Source: Mycolicibacterium duvalii
GTDB lineage: Bacteria; Actinomycetota; Actinomycetes; Mycobacteriales; Mycobacteriaceae
Length of the DNA stretch: 64,000 nucleotides
Direction of reading: 5' to 3'
NCBI RefSeq assembly: GCF_010726645.1
Contig: NZ_AP022563.1
Location: 3,844,001-3,908,000, forward strand
In this document: positions 1-8,458 of the stretch, piece by piece
Numbering within the stretch: the first letter of the stretch is position 1
Layout: each line of letters begins with the position of its first letter
Translations under genes and position numbers: made by a program
Notes under the pieces: model-generated
The model's input: only the letters and a program-made list of their open reading frames with translations
The model's database searches: none
What the model was told of the DNA's origin: nothing

Positions 1-1513
1 GGGTGGCCACCGTCGCCGGCTGCCCGGTGATGCGGCCCAGCTGATCTCGTTCGTACTGGCTGCCGACGGGACCGACGCTGCCGCCGAACGACGCCGGCGC
101 GGCGGGCGCGGGCGCCGGCGGGCGCGGGGGCATGTGCGGAGGCTTGGGCGCCACCGGGGCGATCGGAGACAACGGCACCGGCGGTTGCGGGGTCGGGGCG
201 AGCACGGGATTGGCGGTGCCGGGCACCGGTGGCGACGGGGGCATCCACGGTGGCAGCGGCGGATTCGGATCCGCCAGGCTGGGGTTGGGGTTCACCAGCG
301 GCGGGCCGACGGCGACGAGGTTGCCGTTCGGGCCGATCTCGGTGCCGGCGGGCGGCGCAAGATCCTTGGGCGGCTGGTAGTTCTGCGGCAACAGCTGATC
401 GGGCAGTTCGGGTCGGGTCGGGACCAGTGGCGCGGTGAAGCAACTCGGTCCCTTGAGCCCGGCGTACTGCGGGCAGTCGGCCCTGGTGTAGCTGTAGGTC
501 GGGGTCAACGACAGGTTTATCCGCATGTTGCCGATGTCGTATTCGTGGATCCACACCTCGTCGAAGAACTTGTCCGACAGGCCGTTCAACTTGACGAACG
601 CCGGCACCCAGTGGTGGGCCGTTTGGGCGAGGCTGCCGAGAACCGGGGTCAACTCCGAGGTGATCCGCACCATCCGGTCGGTGTGATTGCTCAGTGCGGT
701 GTGGGTGGTGCCGACCGTGGTGATGCCGCCGTTGATCATCGAGGTCAGCTGTGCGTCCTGCTCGACCAACGTGCGCATCGGCGCAACTGCCTGGTGCAGC
801 GCGTCGACGAGATCGGGTGCGGTCTGCGCGAGCCCGCGGGTCGCGTCGACGAGCGCCGACACCGTGGTCGGTCCGGGCTCGGTGGCGACGATCTTGTCGA
901 GTTCCTCCACCATCCGGTTCAATTGCGCACCGCTGGTGAGCAATTCGGTGCGACGCCCCTCGGTGGCCGCGTTCACCGCGGCGAGGATGCCGATCGTGTG
1001 GTCCTCGCGGCCGCGCCCGGTCGCGGCGAGGATGTCGCGCAGTTTGGTGATCGTGGTCTGGAACAGCACGGTCGGCAGCTCGGTGTTCTCCGGGATGACG
1101 GCGCCGGGCGGGATCGCCGGCCCGCCGGGCGCGCCGCTGTCGACGAGCTGGACAGAGGACACCGCGAACACGTTGCTGGGCACCACCCGCGCGGTCACCC
1201 CGGCCGGGATCGATCCGGCGTATTCCCGTTTCAGGTCGATGTGCACGAAGTTCGGGTCACCGTCCACGGCGGGCGTGACATCGGTGACCGCACCGACCAG
1301 CACCCCGTGGTACTTCACGTCGGAGCGCTGCGGCAGACCGTCACCGACGTTGACCATGGCCGCGACGACGCGCACCACCGGTTCCAGCCGACCTGTCGAC
1401 TTGACCAACAGCGTCGCGGTGACCAGCGCGACGACGGCCAGCAGCGCCACCCCGCAGCCGAGCAGTTGCCGGTCGGTGGGCCCGCGCCCGTCCAGCTCGA
1501 AGGAATTCGCCAT
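1..1513 (-). CDS. MCE family (MlaD-domain) protein, 3' end outside window
   Basis: First Mce protein of an mce operon: a substrate-binding subunit that probably forms part of a lipid or sterol importer in the cell envelope. After a short cytoplasmic start there is one membrane segment at about residues 17-37, then an MlaD-type domain at about 40-120, a long helical region, and a low-complexity tail rich in Pro and Ala. ATG lies directly after the TGA of the YrbE gene (TGAATG), so the two are translationally coupled. No stop codon occurs before the left edge, so the gene is cut at its C-terminal end. Substrate cannot be told from sequence; the remaining mce genes should lie to the left. Confidence 0.93.
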   Translation of the reverse strand, partial: MANSFELDGRGPTDRQLLGCGVALLAVVALVTATLLVKSTGRLEPVVRVVAAMVNVGDGLPQRSDVKYHGVLVGAVTDVTPAVDGDPNFVHIDLKREYAGSIPAGVTARVVPSNVFAVSSVQLVDSGAPGGPAIPPGAVIPENTELPTVLFQTTITKLRDILAATGRGREDHTIGILAAVNAATEGRRTELLTSGAQLNRMVEELDKIVATEPGPTTVSALVDATRGLAQTAPDLVDALHQAVAPMRTLVEQDAQLTSMINGGITTVGTTHTALSNHTDRMVRITSELTPVLGSLAQTAHHWVPAFVKLNGLSDKFFDEVWIHEYDIGNMRINLSLTPTYSYTRADCPQYAGLKGPSCFTAPLVPTRPELPDQLLPQNYQPPKDLAPPAGTEIGPNGNLVAVGPPLVNPNPSLADPNPPLPPWMPPSPPVPGTANPVLAPTPQPPVPLSPIAPVAPKPPHMPPRPPAPAPAAPASFGGSVGPVGSQYERDQLGRITGQPATVAT

Positions 1514-2371
1514 TCAGCCCCCGAACCTCGCCCCGGCGTCCACCGACCACAACGCCATCGTGAGCAGCATGTTGACCATGATCACGACGGTGATGCTGGC
1601 GCGCATGGCATGGCCGGCGGCGACACCGACCCCGACCGGACCGCCGCTGGCGTAGTAGCCGTAGTAGCACTGCACCGTCGAGGCGATCCAGACGAAGACG
1701 ATCGTCTTGAGTACCGAGTACACGATGTCCTGACCGGACAGCATCAGTGTGAAGTAGTGCAGGTAGGACCCCGTGGAGCCGCCGCTGATCACCTGCACGA
1801 CGACCTGCGTGGTCAGATAGCTGACCGCCAGGCAGACGACGTAGAGCGGGATGACCGCCACCACCGAAGCCATCAACCGCGTCGTCACCAGGTACGGGAT
1901 GGGCCGGATGCCAAGGGATTCCAGCGCGTCGATCTCCTCGGCGATGCGCATCGACCCCAACTGCGCGGTGAATCGGCAGCCGGCCTGGGTGGCGAAGGCC
2001 AGCGACGCCGCGATCGGAGCCAGCTCTCGGGTGTTGACCAGCGACGAGATGATGCCGGTCGCCGGTCCCAGCCCCAGCAGGTCCAGGAAGTTGTAGCCCT
2101 CGATCCCGACCAGCGCGCCGACGGTGATGCCCAGCACGACGGCGACGCCGGCTGTGCCGCCGCCGACGACCAACGAGCCGTTGCCCCAGGCGATGTCGGA
2201 CAGCAGCCGGACGAACTCGCTGCGGTAGTGCCGGAACGCCACGGGTATCCCGGCCAGCGCGCGGACGAAGAACACCAGCATGTGGCCGAGCCGGATGACC
2301 GGCGCGGTGGTGCGCCGGTAGGCACGCCGCATGCCGCCGAGCACCGCCGGAGAGAATGTCGAGGCGGCCAC
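1514..2371 (-). CDS. YrbE/MlaE family ABC permease (second of pair)
   Basis: 285-residue integral membrane permease of the MlaE/YrbE family, the membrane core of Mce transporters. Several hydrophobic segments are visible, with the characteristic region after the third segment running ATQAGCRFTAQLGSMRIAEEIDALE, in which the charged EEIDALE helix is the family hallmark. The GTG start at 2371 lies two bases past the upstream permease's stop codon, and no ATG or GTG lies between. The frame stays open much further upstream but only over the other permease, so that part was discarded. It should pair with the preceding YrbE and the Mce proteins, powered by a separately encoded MceG-like ATPase not present here. 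Confidence 0.93.
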   Translation of the reverse strand: MAASTFSPAVLGGMRRAYRRTTAPVIRLGHMLVFFVRALAGIPVAFRHYRSEFVRLLSDIAWGNGSLVVGGGTAGVAVVLGITVGALVGIEGYNFLDLLGLGPATGIISSLVNTRELAPIAASLAFATQAGCRFTAQLGSMRIAEEIDALESLGIRPIPYLVTTRLMASVVAVIPLYVVCLAVSYLTTQVVVQVISGGSTGSYLHYFTLMLSGQDIVYSVLKTIVFVWIASTVQCYYGYYASGGPVGVGVAAGHAMRASITVVIMVNMLLTMALWSVDAGARFGG

Positions 2372-2373
2372 TG

Positions 2374-3231
2374 CTACAGCCCGACCCGGGGGAACATCAT
2401 GATGTAGAGCTGGCTGACCGCCACGTTGACGACCATCAGCACCAGGATGGATTCGACGACGGCGGCGTTGACCGAGTTCGCGACACCGGTGGGACCACCC
2501 TGGGTGGACAGCCCTTTCTGGCAGGCGACCACCGCGACGATCGCGCCGAAGATCACCGCCTTGATCAAGGCGACGATCATGTCGCCGGTGGTGGTGAACG
2601 ATGCGAAGGTGGCCACGAAGCTGCCCGGCGCGCCGTTCTGGAAGTACACGTTGAACAGGTAACTGGCCAGAAAGCCCACGAAGCACACCACGCCGGTGAG
2701 CGCGACACCGATCATGATCGCGGCGGCGAACCGCGGGACCACCAGGCGCCGGACCACGGAGACGCCCATCACCTCCATGGCGTCGGTCTCCTCGCGCATC
2801 GTGCGGGAGCCGAGGTCGGCGGTGATCGCCGATCCGACCGCGGCGGCCATCAGGATCGCGGCCACCAGCGACGCGGCCTGCCGGATTACCGCCAGCCCGC
2901 TGGCCGCGCCGGCCAGCGAGGTCGCGCCCACCTGCCCGGCCAGCAGCGCGAACTGGATCGACAAGGTCACCCCGATCGGCAACGCCACCAACACTGTTGG
3001 CAGCACGGCGGTGCCGGCCATGAACGCGCCCTGCCGGATGAACTCCTGCCATTGGAAGCGCCCGGTGAACAGATCGAGGAAGAAGTACTGCAGCGTCCGG
3101 ACACCGAGGACGAACTGTTCGCCGACCGTGCTCAGCGACGCCAGCGGGTGGCGCCGCACGTACCCGCCGGCCCAGTCGGCCATGACGTGCACGGAATCAT
3201 CGCGGCGGACCGGCTGATCCCCGGTCGTCAT
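2374..3231 (-). CDS. YrbE/MlaE family ABC permease (first of pair)
   Basis: First gene of the mce operon: a 285-residue MlaE-family permease, exactly as long as its partner downstream. It has multiple membrane spans and the hallmark helix MREETDAMEVMGV. I chose the ATG at 3231 because the protein then matches the partner in length; a GTG at 3330 and ATGs at 3312 and 3183 are also in frame. The segment upstream of 3231 is Arg/Pro-rich and unlike the family. A purine-rich GGAG lies somewhat far upstream. A promoter-like pair sits at 3395-3424, which would give an untranslated leader of roughly 150 bases. Confidence 0.92.
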   Translation of the reverse strand: MTTGDQPVRRDDSVHVMADWAGGYVRRHPLASLSTVGEQFVLGVRTLQYFFLDLFTGRFQWQEFIRQGAFMAGTAVLPTVLVALPIGVTLSIQFALLAGQVGATSLAGAASGLAVIRQAASLVAAILMAAAVGSAITADLGSRTMREETDAMEVMGVSVVRRLVVPRFAAAIMIGVALTGVVCFVGFLASYLFNVYFQNGAPGSFVATFASFTTTGDMIVALIKAVIFGAIVAVVACQKGLSTQGGPTGVANSVNAAVVESILVLMVVNVAVSQLYIMMFPRVGL

Positions 3232-3394
3232 GCCCGAAGTCCGCTCCGTCGCAGCGCTTCCCGACGCAGGACGCGGAAGACGAGGCCGTGCGTGCCGTTC
3301 GCCGAGGCGCATGACAGGCCCACGTTCCACGCCTTCCGATTCCGATGCCCCACCCGCTTGAGCAACTTAAGTGACCAAGTCGTCGATGGTCGTC

Positions 3395-3424
3395 ACCGTA
3401 TGACCGTCGCGACGATTGCGTCAA
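3395..3424 (-). promoter_or_regulatory. candidate SigA-type promoter for the mce operon
   Basis: Read on the minus strand, TTGACG (3424-3419) is followed after 18 bases by TACGGT (3400-3395). This fits a -35 TTGACN and a mycobacterial -10 TANNNT. It points at yrbE and lies just downstream of the tandem TetR gene. The spacer contains the perfect palindrome CGTCGCGACG. The assignment rests on motif match only. Confidence 0.35.
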
Positions 3425-3450
3425 GGTTTCGGGAATCTTTCATTAACTTA

Positions 3451-4710
3451 TTACGCGGATGGAGCCGCGTCGCCAGAGATTGACGGATGCGCAGATTTGT
3501 CGCCGCCCTCGGCGAGCAGGAGCACCCGCAGCAGTCCGGCGACGGTCTGCCGCGACGCCTCGGTGTTCTGGTAGCCGACCAACCGTCCGATGTCGACGAC
3601 CAGTCCCAGCGCGGCGTGCACAGCGAATCTGGCTTCGACGGCCGACAGCGCCGGGCGCGCGGCGACCACCTGACGCACCCATGCCTCGACCGTGGCCCGC
3701 TGGATGTTCTGCAGGGCCGCCCGGTCCTCGGGTGGGACGTTGATCCGCTCGGCAAAGTACACGTACGCCAGCTCGGGCTCAGCGAAGGACCTCCACACGT
3801 ACGCGTCGATCAGTCGCTCGACGGCCGTGCGGGCGTCCGGTGCCGTTGTCAGGATCGCGCTCGCATCGCCGGACACCCGGTCGGCGGCCCGCCGGTAGAT
3901 CGCGGTCAGGATCGCGGCCTTGCCGCTGAAGAAGCGGTAGATGCTCGAGGCCGGCAGCCCGATTTCCGCGGCGATGTCGTCCATCCCGGTCTCGCGGTAT
4001 CCGTGCTCGTTGAACAGCCGCAGCGCGGTGGCAAGGATCATCTCGTACTCACCGGCGGTGTCGACGCACCGGCGCGGCGCGGGTCCTGGCTCGTCGTCGA
4101 CGGGGTGCGGCGGCAGATCGGCGTCGCGCAGCTGCCGGGCCATGTCGGCCAGCAACCGACGCATTTCGTTGGCTGCAAGCTTGGCCCGGTGGTCGGTGAT
4201 GCTGGCCAGGGCACTGAGCACCGAGGCCGTCAGGGTCCATCGCTGCCGGCTGTCCAGCCCGGGCCGCAGCTGCGACAGCGGTCGCTGCAACCGGCGGTTG
4301 ACCAGCTTCACCTGATCGTTGAGGACCGTCTGATCGGCCGGCGCAAGATAGCGTGCCTCCCAGCGGTAGAGCCCTCCGCTGGAGCGGGTCTTGATCGACG
4401 TGTCGATCAACGCGGCAACGATGCGCTCCCAGAGGTCCCCGGGTGCGGACGTGGTGTCGTCGTCGGCGAAGTCGGTGGCCGAGACCAGCTGCTCGCCGAG
4501 CCCGAGCACGGCAGCGCGGAACAGGTCGTACTTGCCGGAGTAGTGGCGATACAGCGAGGCGGCCGTTACGCCCACCCGCGACGCGATGTCCTCCATACTG
4601 ACCGCGTGGTAGCCCAACTCGCTGAACGCTTCCGCTGACGCCCGGGCGATCTGCTGCTTACGATCCTTGGGACGCCTGCGATCGTCGCGGACGGCCGCAG
4701 ACGTTGCCAT
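3451..4710 (-). CDS. Tandem (double) TetR family regulator
   Basis: Cytoplasmic transcription factor of 419 residues, about twice the usual 190-220 of TetR proteins, because it holds two complete TetR units. The first DNA-binding helix-turn-helix is at about residues 38-60 (MEDIASRVGVTAASLYRHY) and the second at about 240-262 (MDDIAAEIGLPASSIYRFF), each followed by its own helical ligand/dimer domain. The ATG at 4710 is preceded by AGGGTG; a frame start at 4755 is possible but adds an unrelated stretch. The gene lies immediately upstream of and co-directional with the yrbE/mce operon, so it is the natural candidate regulator of it. Ligand unknown. Confidence 0.88.
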   Translation of the reverse strand: MATSAAVRDDRRRPKDRKQQIARASAEAFSELGYHAVSMEDIASRVGVTAASLYRHYSGKYDLFRAAVLGLGEQLVSATDFADDDTTSAPGDLWERIVAALIDTSIKTRSSGGLYRWEARYLAPADQTVLNDQVKLVNRRLQRPLSQLRPGLDSRQRWTLTASVLSALASITDHRAKLAANEMRRLLADMARQLRDADLPPHPVDDEPGPAPRRCVDTAGEYEMILATALRLFNEHGYRETGMDDIAAEIGLPASSIYRFFSGKAAILTAIYRRAADRVSGDASAILTTAPDARTAVERLIDAYVWRSFAEPELAYVYFAERINVPPEDRAALQNIQRATVEAWVRQVVAARPALSAVEARFAVHAALGLVVDIGRLVGYQNTEASRQTVAGLLRVLLLAEGGDKSAHPSISGDAAPSA

Positions 4711-4756
4711 ACGGCACACCCTAACGCGGCGCGCTCCCTCGCGGAGACAATCCACT

Positions 4757-4768
4757 GTTCTAACGAAC
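4757..4768. promoter_or_regulatory. candidate TetR operator upstream of tandem TetR
   Basis: Inverted repeat GTTC-TAAC-GAAC located about 47-58 bases upstream of the tandem TetR start, in a region without coding potential. Its position suits autoregulation. Arms are only four bases, so the site is a suggestion. Confidence 0.25.
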
Positions 4769-4831
4769 GGTCATTCACTTGTTGACGCCGCGGCGCGGTC
4801 GCGCGCCGGCGCCGACGACGGGTCTCTCAGA

Positions 4832-5755
4832 TCAGGCAATCCCTTCGGCGGTGAATGTCCGTGGCACCGAACCCAGCTCGCGCAGCCAGCCTTTGCGGGC
4901 CTGCGGATACCACTTGAACGCCGCGGGCACCGCCGGCCACGCCGTCCGGACCGTCGCCCGGATGGCCCGGTAGGCCGCCTCGTCGGCGCGGGTCCACCGG
5001 ATGTCGAAGCGCTCGCGCACCAGCGGTGGCAGTCCGCCGAAGATGACCAGACGCAACGGCGGCGCCAGGGCAGCGCGCACCGGCAGGGTGGGCAGCAGCA
5101 GGTTGGCCAGCGGTCGCAGGCGCGGATGGGTCGGATAGTCCGGGGATGCGCTCATGTCCGGGATGGCGCTGCGCCCGATGAACTCGATGAGATAGTCCGA
5201 CGCCGGATTGGGCTGCAGCACCTCGGCGCAATACCGGTCGACCTCGGCCTCGAACGCCGCCCGGTCGGGTGGCACCACGGTGTCGGTCATCGCGTAGCGC
5301 CGGTACCACTCGCACCCGTCGGCGTAGAGTTCCTCGCGCTCGTACGCGCTGAGGCGACGACCGTCCCAGTGCTCGGCGATCCGGTCCACCATGCGCTGGA
5401 ATGTGGCGTGCGCCCACCAGAACGTCTCGGGGTGCAGGGCGTGGTAGCGACCTCCATCGGGCAGTTCGCCCTTGATGTGGTGATGGAAGTCGCGGACCCG
5501 CAGGCCGGTCGCGTCGGCCTGCGGTCCGTCGTAGACCGTGCCCACGATCCCGGGCAGCGAACGGAACACCCGGTCGACGGGATCGTCGAAGAAGTCGGAG
5601 TGGTCGATCAGACCATGACCGATGGCCGGGTGCATCGTCTGCAACAACCCGGCAGGGCCGCCCTCGAACGCGATGCGCATGTCCCCCGCCCACCGCCACA
5701 GCAGCGACTGTGCCCCCAGGGGCCGTCGCGCCCCACCCTCGTCGTGTGCCACCAT
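4832..5755 (-). CDS. Oxygenase MpaB family protein (DUF2236)
   Basis: 307-residue protein of the DUF2236/MpaB family, proposed heme-containing oxygenases related to latex-clearing protein and to the fungal MpaB. Visible family features are FHHHIKGELP near residue 90 and the HPETFWWAHATF segment near 110, with His residues suited to cofactor binding. I chose the ATG at 5755 (MVAHDEGG); the frame is open to 5791, but that would extend across the divergent promoter region. It is divergent from the TetR gene at 5803, the usual arrangement for a local repressor and its target. A second, related pair lies at 53774-55226. Substrate unknown. Confidence 0.85.
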   Translation of the reverse strand: MVAHDEGGARRPLGAQSLLWRWAGDMRIAFEGGPAGLLQTMHPAIGHGLIDHSDFFDDPVDRVFRSLPGIVGTVYDGPQADATGLRVRDFHHHIKGELPDGGRYHALHPETFWWAHATFQRMVDRIAEHWDGRRLSAYEREELYADGCEWYRRYAMTDTVVPPDRAAFEAEVDRYCAEVLQPNPASDYLIEFIGRSAIPDMSASPDYPTHPRLRPLANLLLPTLPVRAALAPPLRLVIFGGLPPLVRERFDIRWTRADEAAYRAIRATVRTAWPAVPAAFKWYPQARKGWLRELGSVPRTFTAEGIA

Positions 5756-5770
5756 GACGTCATGGTCACA

Positions 5771-5784
5771 CGAGCTATCACTCG
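5771..5784. promoter_or_regulatory. candidate operator between MpaB and TetR
   Basis: Inverted repeat CGAG-CTATCA-CTCG lies in the 47-base gap between the divergent starts at 5755 and 5803. A TetR bound here could control both genes. The arms are short (four bases), so confidence is low. Confidence 0.3.
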
Positions 5785-5802
5785 CGTTCAATTCGCATTT
5801 CG

Positions 5803-6453
5803 ATGACCGGCGATCCGGCTCCGGCGGCTCCGCGCCGCGCTCCGCGCCAGCAGCGCTCCCGCGAGATGGTGGAACGCATCCTCGATGCGGGCCGGCAGGT
5901 GCTGATCACCCACGGCTACGACGGCGCGTCGACCAACCGCATCGCCCAGGCCGCGGGGATCAGCCCCGGCTCGCTGTACCAGTACTTCCCGAACAAGGAC
6001 GCGATCGCCGGCGCGGTGATCGACCGCTACAGCGATCAGTTGTCGGCGCGGGTGGCCGCCAGCGTCGCCGAACGTCTGACCCTGTCGGCACCCGACTACG
6101 TCCGCGAGTCCATTGCGGCGCTGCTCGACGCTCTCGACGTGCACCCGGAGTTCCTCCGCGCGGTGATGGAGCAGACACCGCGCCTGGGCACCGGGGGCAA
6201 ACTCCTGGCGTTCGAGCAGCGCATCGGTGAGCTGACGGTGGCCTATCTGACCATCAACCGGAAACAGGTCCGGCCGGACGCACCGCTGGACACCGCGTCC
6301 TGGATGCTGGTGCGGATGGTCGAACACCTCTGTGTCCGTTACATTCTCGACCGGCCCCCGATCCCGCGCGAGCGCTTCCTCGACGAGATCTCGGCCATGG
6401 CCCTGAATTACCTTCGGCCCTGGCCGAATCCGCCGCAGGACTGTTTCGCCTGA
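5803..6453 (+). CDS. TetR/AcrR family transcriptional regulator
   Basis: 216-residue TetR regulator. The N-terminal helix-turn-helix reads GASTNRIAQAAGISPGSLYQYF at about residues 46-67, followed by the usual NKDAIAGAVIDRY helix. The all-helical C-terminal domain should bind an inducer and dimerise. It is transcribed divergently from the MpaB oxygenase gene, with a short inverted repeat in between, and overlaps the next membrane-protein gene by one base (TGATG), so it probably controls both sides. The short gap leaves room only for a closely spaced promoter. Confidence 0.9.
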   Translation: MTGDPAPAAPRRAPRQQRSREMVERILDAGRQVLITHGYDGASTNRIAQAAGISPGSLYQYFPNKDAIAGAVIDRYSDQLSARVAASVAERLTLSAPDYVRESIAALLDALDVHPEFLRAVMEQTPRLGTGGKLLAFEQRIGELTVAYLTINRKQVRPDAPLDTASWMLVRMVEHLCVRYILDRPPIPRERFLDEISAMALNYLRPWPNPPQDCFA

Positions 6454-6743
6454 TGGACGACGACGAGTTCACCCCCAAGCGGCGCTTCCTGCACGCATAC
6501 CGAGCCGGAGGCAACGCCACCTCGTTGCTGGACCGCGCGCTGCTGGCGGCGCTGATCTACATCGCGTTCGGCGTGGTGTACACCGGGCTGCACATTCCCG
6601 TGCTGGTTCAGGTCGAATCGGTGCTCAACCCACAGTTCACCGTCTTCGCCGATCTGATCGCGGTGGCCGCCACGGTCGCACTGTGGCCGCTGCTGCTGGG
6701 CAGCGCGCTCGTGTGCGGCGCCGCCGGGTGCGGGGTGCTCTAG
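6453..6743 (+). CDS. Small membrane protein, hypothetical
   Basis: 96-residue protein with two hydrophobic segments, at about residues 26-50 and 66-93, joined by a short loop. The N-terminus is charged (MDDDEFTPKRRF). It shares one base with the TetR stop codon, indicating translational coupling. I do not recognise the family. Linkage to the TetR/MpaB pair is the only functional hint. Confidence 0.75.
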   Translation: MDDDEFTPKRRFLHAYRAGGNATSLLDRALLAALIYIAFGVVYTGLHIPVLVQVESVLNPQFTVFADLIAVAATVALWPLLLGSALVCGAAGCGVL

Positions 6744-6785
6744 CGCGACTTCGCGGCGATTCCGCCCGGACCCTTCTGCTGGAAT

Positions 6786-6799
6786 TGGAACACGTTCTA
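6786..6799. promoter_or_regulatory. KstR-like operator upstream of fadD8
   Basis: TGGAACACGTTCTA matches the published mycobacterial KstR consensus TNNAACNNGTTNNA at all eight defined positions. It ends 10 bases before the fadD8 ATG. KstR is the TetR-type repressor of cholesterol catabolism. The match is direct; that KstR binds here is inference. Confidence 0.6.
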
Positions 6800-6809
6800 G
6801 TCTGTAGCC

Positions 6810-8453
6810 ATGACCGCAGTCGATGCCTCCTCGCGCCAGCGCTCGTCGGACCCGATGCTCCGTCATTTCCTGCACTCCGGACACCTCACCGCCGGGGCGT
6901 TGCGGCGGCACAAGGACCGGCCGGTGCTGTTCCTCGGCGACACCACGATGACCGGCGGCGAACTCGCCGACCGCATCAGCCAGTACATCCAGGCGTTCGA
7001 GGCGCTGGGCGCCGGCACCGGTGCGGCGGTCGGGCTGCTGTCGCTGAACCGCCCCGAGGTGCTGATGATCATCGGCGCCGGCCAGACCCAGGGCTACCGG
7101 CGCACGGCCCTACACCCTCTGGGTTCCCTCGACGACCACGCCTACGTGCTCACCGACGCGGAGGTCACGTCGCTGATCATCGACCCGAACCCGATGTTCG
7201 TCGAGCGGGCTCTGGGGTTGGTGCAGAAGGTGCCGTCGCTCAAGCAGGTGCTGACCATCGGCCCGGTGCCGCCCGAGCTCGCCGAGGCCGACGTCACCGC
7301 GGTCGACCTGACCGCCGAAGCCGCGAAGTACCCGGCCCAGCCACTGGTCGCCGCCGATCTGCCGCCCGATCACATCGGCGGGCTGACCTACACCGGCGGC
7401 ACCACCGGCAAGCCCAAGGGCGTCATCGGCACCACGCAGTCGATCACCACGATGACCACGGTGCAGCTGGCCGAGTGGGAATGGCCGGAGAACCCCCGTT
7501 TCCTGATGTGCACACCGTTGTCGCATGCCGGCGCCGCCTTCTTCACCCCGGTGATCGTCAAAGGCGGTGAGCTGCGGGTGATGACGAAGTTCGACCCCGC
7601 CGAGGTGCTGCGCGTCATCGAAGAGCAGAAGATCACCGCGACGATGCTGGTGCCGTCGATGATCTACGCGCTGATGGACCACCCGGATTCGCACACCCGC
7701 GATCTGTCGTCGCTGGAGACCGTCTACTACGGCGCCTCGGCGATGAACCCGGTCCGGCTCAAGGAGGCGATCCGCCGCTTCGGCCCGATCTTCGCGCAGT
7801 ACTACGGCCAGTCCGAGGCACCGATGGTGATCACCTACCTGTCGAAGAAGGACCACGACGAGAAGCGGCTCACGTCGTGCGGGCGGCCGACACTGTTCGC
7901 GCGCGTGGCGTTGCTCGACTCCGACGGCCGGCCGGTGCCCCAGGGCGAGGTCGGCGAGATCTGCGTGTCCGGGCCGCTGCTGTCCGGCGGGTACTGGAAC
8001 CTGCCCGAGGCCACCGCGGACACGTTCCGGGACGGCTGGATGCACACCGGCGACCTGGCCCGCGAGGACGAGGACGGCTTCTACTACATCGTCGACCGCA
8101 CCAAGGACATGATCGTCACGGGCGGGTTCAACGTGTTCCCCCGTGAAGTGGAAGACGTTGTGGCCGAACATCCTTCGGTGGCCCAGGTGTGCGTCATCGG
8201 CACTCCGGACGACAAGTGGGGCGAGGCGGTGACGGCCGTGGTGGTGTTGCGGCCCGACGCTGATTCGGACGCCGCGGCAGTGGAGCTCATGATCGCCGAG
8301 ATCCAGGCATCGGTGAAGGAGCGCAAGGGTTCGGTGCACGTGCCCAAGCAGGTGGTCGTGACCGACTCGGTGCCGATCACCGCGCTCGGCAAGCCGGACA
8401 AAAAGGCGGTGCGGGCTCAGTTCTGGGCCGACGCGGGGCGTTCGGTCGGCTGA
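6810..8453 (+). CDS. fadD8: Long-chain fatty-acid-CoA ligase FadD8
   Basis: 547-residue adenylate-forming enzyme that activates a carboxylic acid with ATP and joins it to CoA. The P-loop signature TGGTTGKPKG is at residues 195-204, YYGQSEAPM follows near 335, the TGDLAREDEDG hinge motif near 415, and the conserved lysine region ALGKPDKKAVR near the end. The N-terminal half resembles M. tuberculosis FadD8 (Rv0551c), which occupies the corresponding place near menB. A KstR-like site just upstream suggests induction by sterols. Its 3' end lies five bases from the convergent GntR gene. The substrate is not established by sequence. Confidence 0.88.
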   Translation: MTAVDASSRQRSSDPMLRHFLHSGHLTAGALRRHKDRPVLFLGDTTMTGGELADRISQYIQAFEALGAGTGAAVGLLSLNRPEVLMIIGAGQTQGYRRTALHPLGSLDDHAYVLTDAEVTSLIIDPNPMFVERALGLVQKVPSLKQVLTIGPVPPELAEADVTAVDLTAEAAKYPAQPLVAADLPPDHIGGLTYTGGTTGKPKGVIGTTQSITTMTTVQLAEWEWPENPRFLMCTPLSHAGAAFFTPVIVKGGELRVMTKFDPAEVLRVIEEQKITATMLVPSMIYALMDHPDSHTRDLSSLETVYYGASAMNPVRLKEAIRRFGPIFAQYYGQSEAPMVITYLSKKDHDEKRLTSCGRPTLFARVALLDSDGRPVPQGEVGEICVSGPLLSGGYWNLPEATADTFRDGWMHTGDLAREDEDGFYYIVDRTKDMIVTGGFNVFPREVEDVVAEHPSVAQVCVIGTPDDKWGEAVTAVVVLRPDADSDAAAVELMIAEIQASVKERKGSVHVPKQVVVTDSVPITALGKPDKKAVRAQFWADAGRSVG

Positions 8454-8458
8454 TGAAG

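Noticed and set aside
134..2407. 757-codon plus-strand open frame over the mce/yrbE genes
   Set aside because: Antisense shadow in high-GC DNA; composition is Arg/His/Asp-rich with no domain, whereas the minus-strand genes are clear.
3400..3483. 27-codon plus-strand frame starting ATGACCGTCGCG
   Set aside because: No ribosome site and overlaps the TetR end and the likely mce promoter.
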